A stretch of DNA of 64,000 bases, taken from assembly GCF_030323025.1 (NCBI RefSeq), contig NZ_CP097329.1, positions 2,776,001 to 2,840,000 on the forward strand, given 5' to 3'. Each line of letters begins with the position of its first letter. Position 1 is the stretch's first letter. Under the pieces are notes generated by a model. The model had not been told where the DNA came from and did no database searches. It worked only from the letters and a program-made list of their open reading frames with translations. Made by a program: the position numbers and the translations under genes. This DNA is from Pseudanabaena mucicola str. Chao 1806 (lineage in GTDB: Bacteria; Cyanobacteriota; Cyanobacteriia; Pseudanabaenales; Pseudanabaenaceae). Shown here piece after piece: positions 61,823-64,000 of the stretch.

Positions 61823-64000
61823 ATGACTTTGATTGATAGTTTTCCACAATGTCAAGATTTACAATCACAGGTTGAATCAATCTTGCAACTTTTGCAACAG
61901 GAATCAACCCTGAGATCGCAACAGGATGGCAGCATTGTGCAGTCATCTCTAAGGAAAGCGATCGCGCCGACATTTGAGATTGTGTTTGCGGGGGCATTTA
62001 GTGCGGGGAAATCGATGTTGATTAACGCGCTCTTAGAACGGGAATTACTTTATAGTGCTGAGGGACATGCCACGGGGACAGAATGTAAAATCGCCTATGC
62101 CAAAACTGGTGAAGAACGTGTGGTTTTAACTTTTTTAAGTGAAGTGGAAGTACGCGAACAAATTAAAACTCTATCGCAGTTAATTGGACAGAATGCACCA
62201 GCAAATATTAATCAACTGGAATCACTCAAACAGTTGCAGACCTTGACCTTATCTGTAATTGAACAGGAAGGGGGCAAGAGCAAGTCGAAACGGGCTAAAG
62301 ATGCTGATGCCTTGAATCTATTGATCGAGGGGTTTATCAATAATCGCGATCGCATTAGTTCGATCGCTAATGCTACCTATTCCATGGAACAGTTTGGCTT
62401 TGAGAATCTCAAAAAAGCTGCTGACTATGCTAGACGAGGCGCTAATAGTGCAGTTTTAAAGCGTGTGGAATATTATTGCAATCATCCACTTTTGCAAGAT
62501 GGCAATGTGATCATTGACACCCCCGGGATCGATGCACCTGTCAAGAAAGATGCCGCCTTGACCTTTGAGAAGATTGAAAATCCTGACACTTCCGCCGTGG
62601 TCTTTGTGCTGAAAACCGCAGCAACTGGAGAACTTACTTCCGAGGAAACGGAACTCAGTGAAAAGATTCAAGGTAATGCAGGTATTCGCGATCGCGTATT
62701 TTATGTCTTCAATCGCATTGATGAAACTTGGACTAACGATCAACTGCGTGATCGCCTGAACTATACAATTTCCAGTCAATTTCGCAATAGCTCAAAAATC
62801 TATAAAACTAGCGGCTTACTTGGATTCTATGGCAGTCAAATTCGACATACTAGTATTGGCGATCGCTTTGGTTTAGATTCCATTTTTGCCGAAAGTGTTA
62901 AATCAGTGGGTGGTACTGAAGGCACACCTCAGTTTGTGAATGAGTTCAATAGCTATTGCTTAGTTTCGGGTAAGCTGGATATTGACAAGTTCCCAATTCC
63001 TTATAATGTTTTGCAAACAAGTGTCAAAAATGAGAAGTATATTCGCTTGCTGGGGGAGTTAGGAACGGGTCTAATCGAGCAACTGATTAAGGATAGTGGA
63101 ATTGAGGAATTTCGCAATGCGATTACTCACTATTTGACCAATGAGAAGCGCCCCCTATTATTTGCCGATCTTGCTGATGACTTACAGCCTATTTGTATTG
63201 CCCTGCGCCAGTTTTATCTAGAAACATGGCACAAGTTAGAGAGTCAGCCTCGCGATATTGAGGCAATTAAATTGCAGGAGTTGAAAAAGCTGGGTCACGA
63301 CCTCAAGCAAATTGGCGATCGCTTGCGTGAACATATTGCTCAAGAGCTAAATGATGCAGTGGCAAGCAATAAAAATCAAGGTTTGGAGGCAGACTATCGC
63401 AGACTCAAAGAGAATATGGTGCGGCGTTTGGATGAGTTGATTGGTTATTTCTCCGTTGCTGAGGTACATCAACGCGCCCAAGCTAGTCACCGCCGTAATT
63501 CCGTTGTACCTGTGATGGGGATTTTGGCAGAGGGTTTCTACTACTTAGCCAATGAGTTAGAAGATGTGTTGGTGGAGAATTCACAAAGGATTGTGGAAAA
63601 CTTCTTCCAGAATTTGATTGAGTCAATCAAGAAAACAGAATATTATCGCGAACTCTATCGCCTATTGGGCAATGATGGCGGTATTGAATCCCGTCTCGAA
63701 AAGCTAGCTATCACGGCATCTGATGCTTTGGTCAATGAGGCGCGGACAGAATGCGATCGCTATGTGCGTGAACGCCCAGAGTTTTACGCAGAAGAGACTA
63801 ACTCCATCTATCAGTTACGTCAAACCTTGCAACAAGCCTGTCGTGGCTATGACTATCAAAGTATGATTGAGGCTGAGCCAGCAATTCGGCAGTTGTTAAA
63901 GCTTGATTTTGAACTGAAGGTTAAAGATACGATTATTCGTACTTTTCGTCAGTCAATCAATCAAACTTTGAGTACACATTTGCTAGCAAGTGCGGAGAAA
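61823..64000 (+). CDS. Dynamin-like large GTPase, partial
   Basis: About 726 codons visible; the end lies beyond the window. The GTPase domain has G1 GAFSAGKSMLIN (about 57-68), a Thr-rich switch (HATGTEC), G3 DTPGIDAP and G4 NRIDE. Long helical regions with charged coiled coil follow (LKKLGHDLKQIGDRLREH). A mid-protein hydrophobic patch PVMGILAEGFYYLANEL might touch membrane. Bacterial dynamin-like proteins remodel or fuse membranes. No second tandem GTPase is visible in the window. Confidence 0.85.
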   Translation, partial: MTLIDSFPQCQDLQSQVESILQLLQQESTLRSQQDGSIVQSSLRKAIAPTFEIVFAGAFSAGKSMLINALLERELLYSAEGHATGTECKIAYAKTGEERVVLTFLSEVEVREQIKTLSQLIGQNAPANINQLESLKQLQTLTLSVIEQEGGKSKSKRAKDADALNLLIEGFINNRDRISSIANATYSMEQFGFENLKKAADYARRGANSAVLKRVEYYCNHPLLQDGNVIIDTPGIDAPVKKDAALTFEKIENPDTSAVVFVLKTAATGELTSEETELSEKIQGNAGIRDRVFYVFNRIDETWTNDQLRDRLNYTISSQFRNSSKIYKTSGLLGFYGSQIRHTSIGDRFGLDSIFAESVKSVGGTEGTPQFVNEFNSYCLVSGKLDIDKFPIPYNVLQTSVKNEKYIRLLGELGTGLIEQLIKDSGIEEFRNAITHYLTNEKRPLLFADLADDLQPICIALRQFYLETWHKLESQPRDIEAIKLQELKKLGHDLKQIGDRLREHIAQELNDAVASNKNQGLEADYRRLKENMVRRLDELIGYFSVAEVHQRAQASHRRNSVVPVMGILAEGFYYLANELEDVLVENSQRIVENFFQNLIESIKKTEYYRELYRLLGNDGGIESRLEKLAITASDALVNEARTECDRYVRERPEFYAEETNSIYQLRQTLQQACRGYDYQSMIEAEPAIRQLLKLDFELKVKDTIIRTFRQSINQTLSTHLLASAEK

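Overview
The window comes from a cyanobacterium, most likely a filamentous Pseudanabaena-type lineage; the genus is inference. Evidence for a cyanobacterium: very frequent HIP1 octamers (GCGATCGC and near forms), psaF-psaJ beside tsaD, ndhC-ndhK-ndhJ, ferredoxin-dependent glutamate synthase, heme oxygenase, ldpA, rubA-ycf48, BioU and a D27-type carotenoid isomerase. Base composition is moderate to low GC. Intergenic DNA is unusually rich in palindromes and small transposable repeats.

Layout. 1-8000: acetyl-CoA metabolism. A PDH/acetoin-type E1 alpha (cut by the left edge) overlaps an acetyl-CoA synthetase gene. An intact DDE insertion sequence and an AhpD-like gene separate this pair from pyruvate formate-lyase and its activase. 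8300-12200: a secreted protein, then tldD overlapping a GAF-PAS histidine kinase. 12500-14740: a D27-like isomerase followed by a Ser/Thr kinase fused to GUN4. 14900-18230: a compact cluster of DUF4178 membrane protein, membrane-anchored spermidine-synthase-like protein and FemAB-like acyltransferase. 18250-21000: a 62-bp tandem array, psaJ, psaF and tsaD. 21100-26040: PlsC-like acyltransferase, SPOR-like protein, a CruG-type glycosyltransferase, Dps and a small membrane protein. 26260-27880: ndhCKJ. 28200-32600: heme oxygenase, bioU, tRNA-Leu(CAG), glmS. 32800-34500: IS debris, an inactivated IS5 copy beside an IS1595 copy. 34600-39200: glsF. 39700-46040: type-4 uracil-DNA glycosylase, DUF2288, an ECF-S-like membrane protein, a phosphonate/phosphite ABC transporter and an FTR1 iron permease. 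46660-50800: recJ overlapping an ABC exporter. 50976-54810: a zinc-type COG0523 GTPase with a Zur-like operator, fossils of an antitoxin and a DNA methylase, ldpA and a prohibitin-like protein. 54860-61520: a lipoprotein with a papain-like Cys/His/Asn pattern, plsX-fabH, rubA-ycf48, plsC and bolA. 61823-end: a dynamin-like GTPase running off the right edge.

The most unusual signal is not a protein system but the repeat ecology. At least four families of non-autonomous elements are present. Element B (93 bp) has 13-bp perfect terminal repeats and makes 5-bp target duplications at three sites. Element A (101 bp) sits at TA sites. They are nested: B inside F at 5.5 kb and A inside B at 39.5 kb. 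Their hairpin arms stay perfectly complementary while diverging between copies, and the hairpin apex is inverted relative to the flanks between copies. The same GAA/TTC-capped palindromes occur singly between many genes, often where a terminator is expected. Among protein loci, the DUF4178/spermidine-synthase-like/FemAB cluster and the D27/kinase-GUN4 pair are the best candidates for undescribed pathways.
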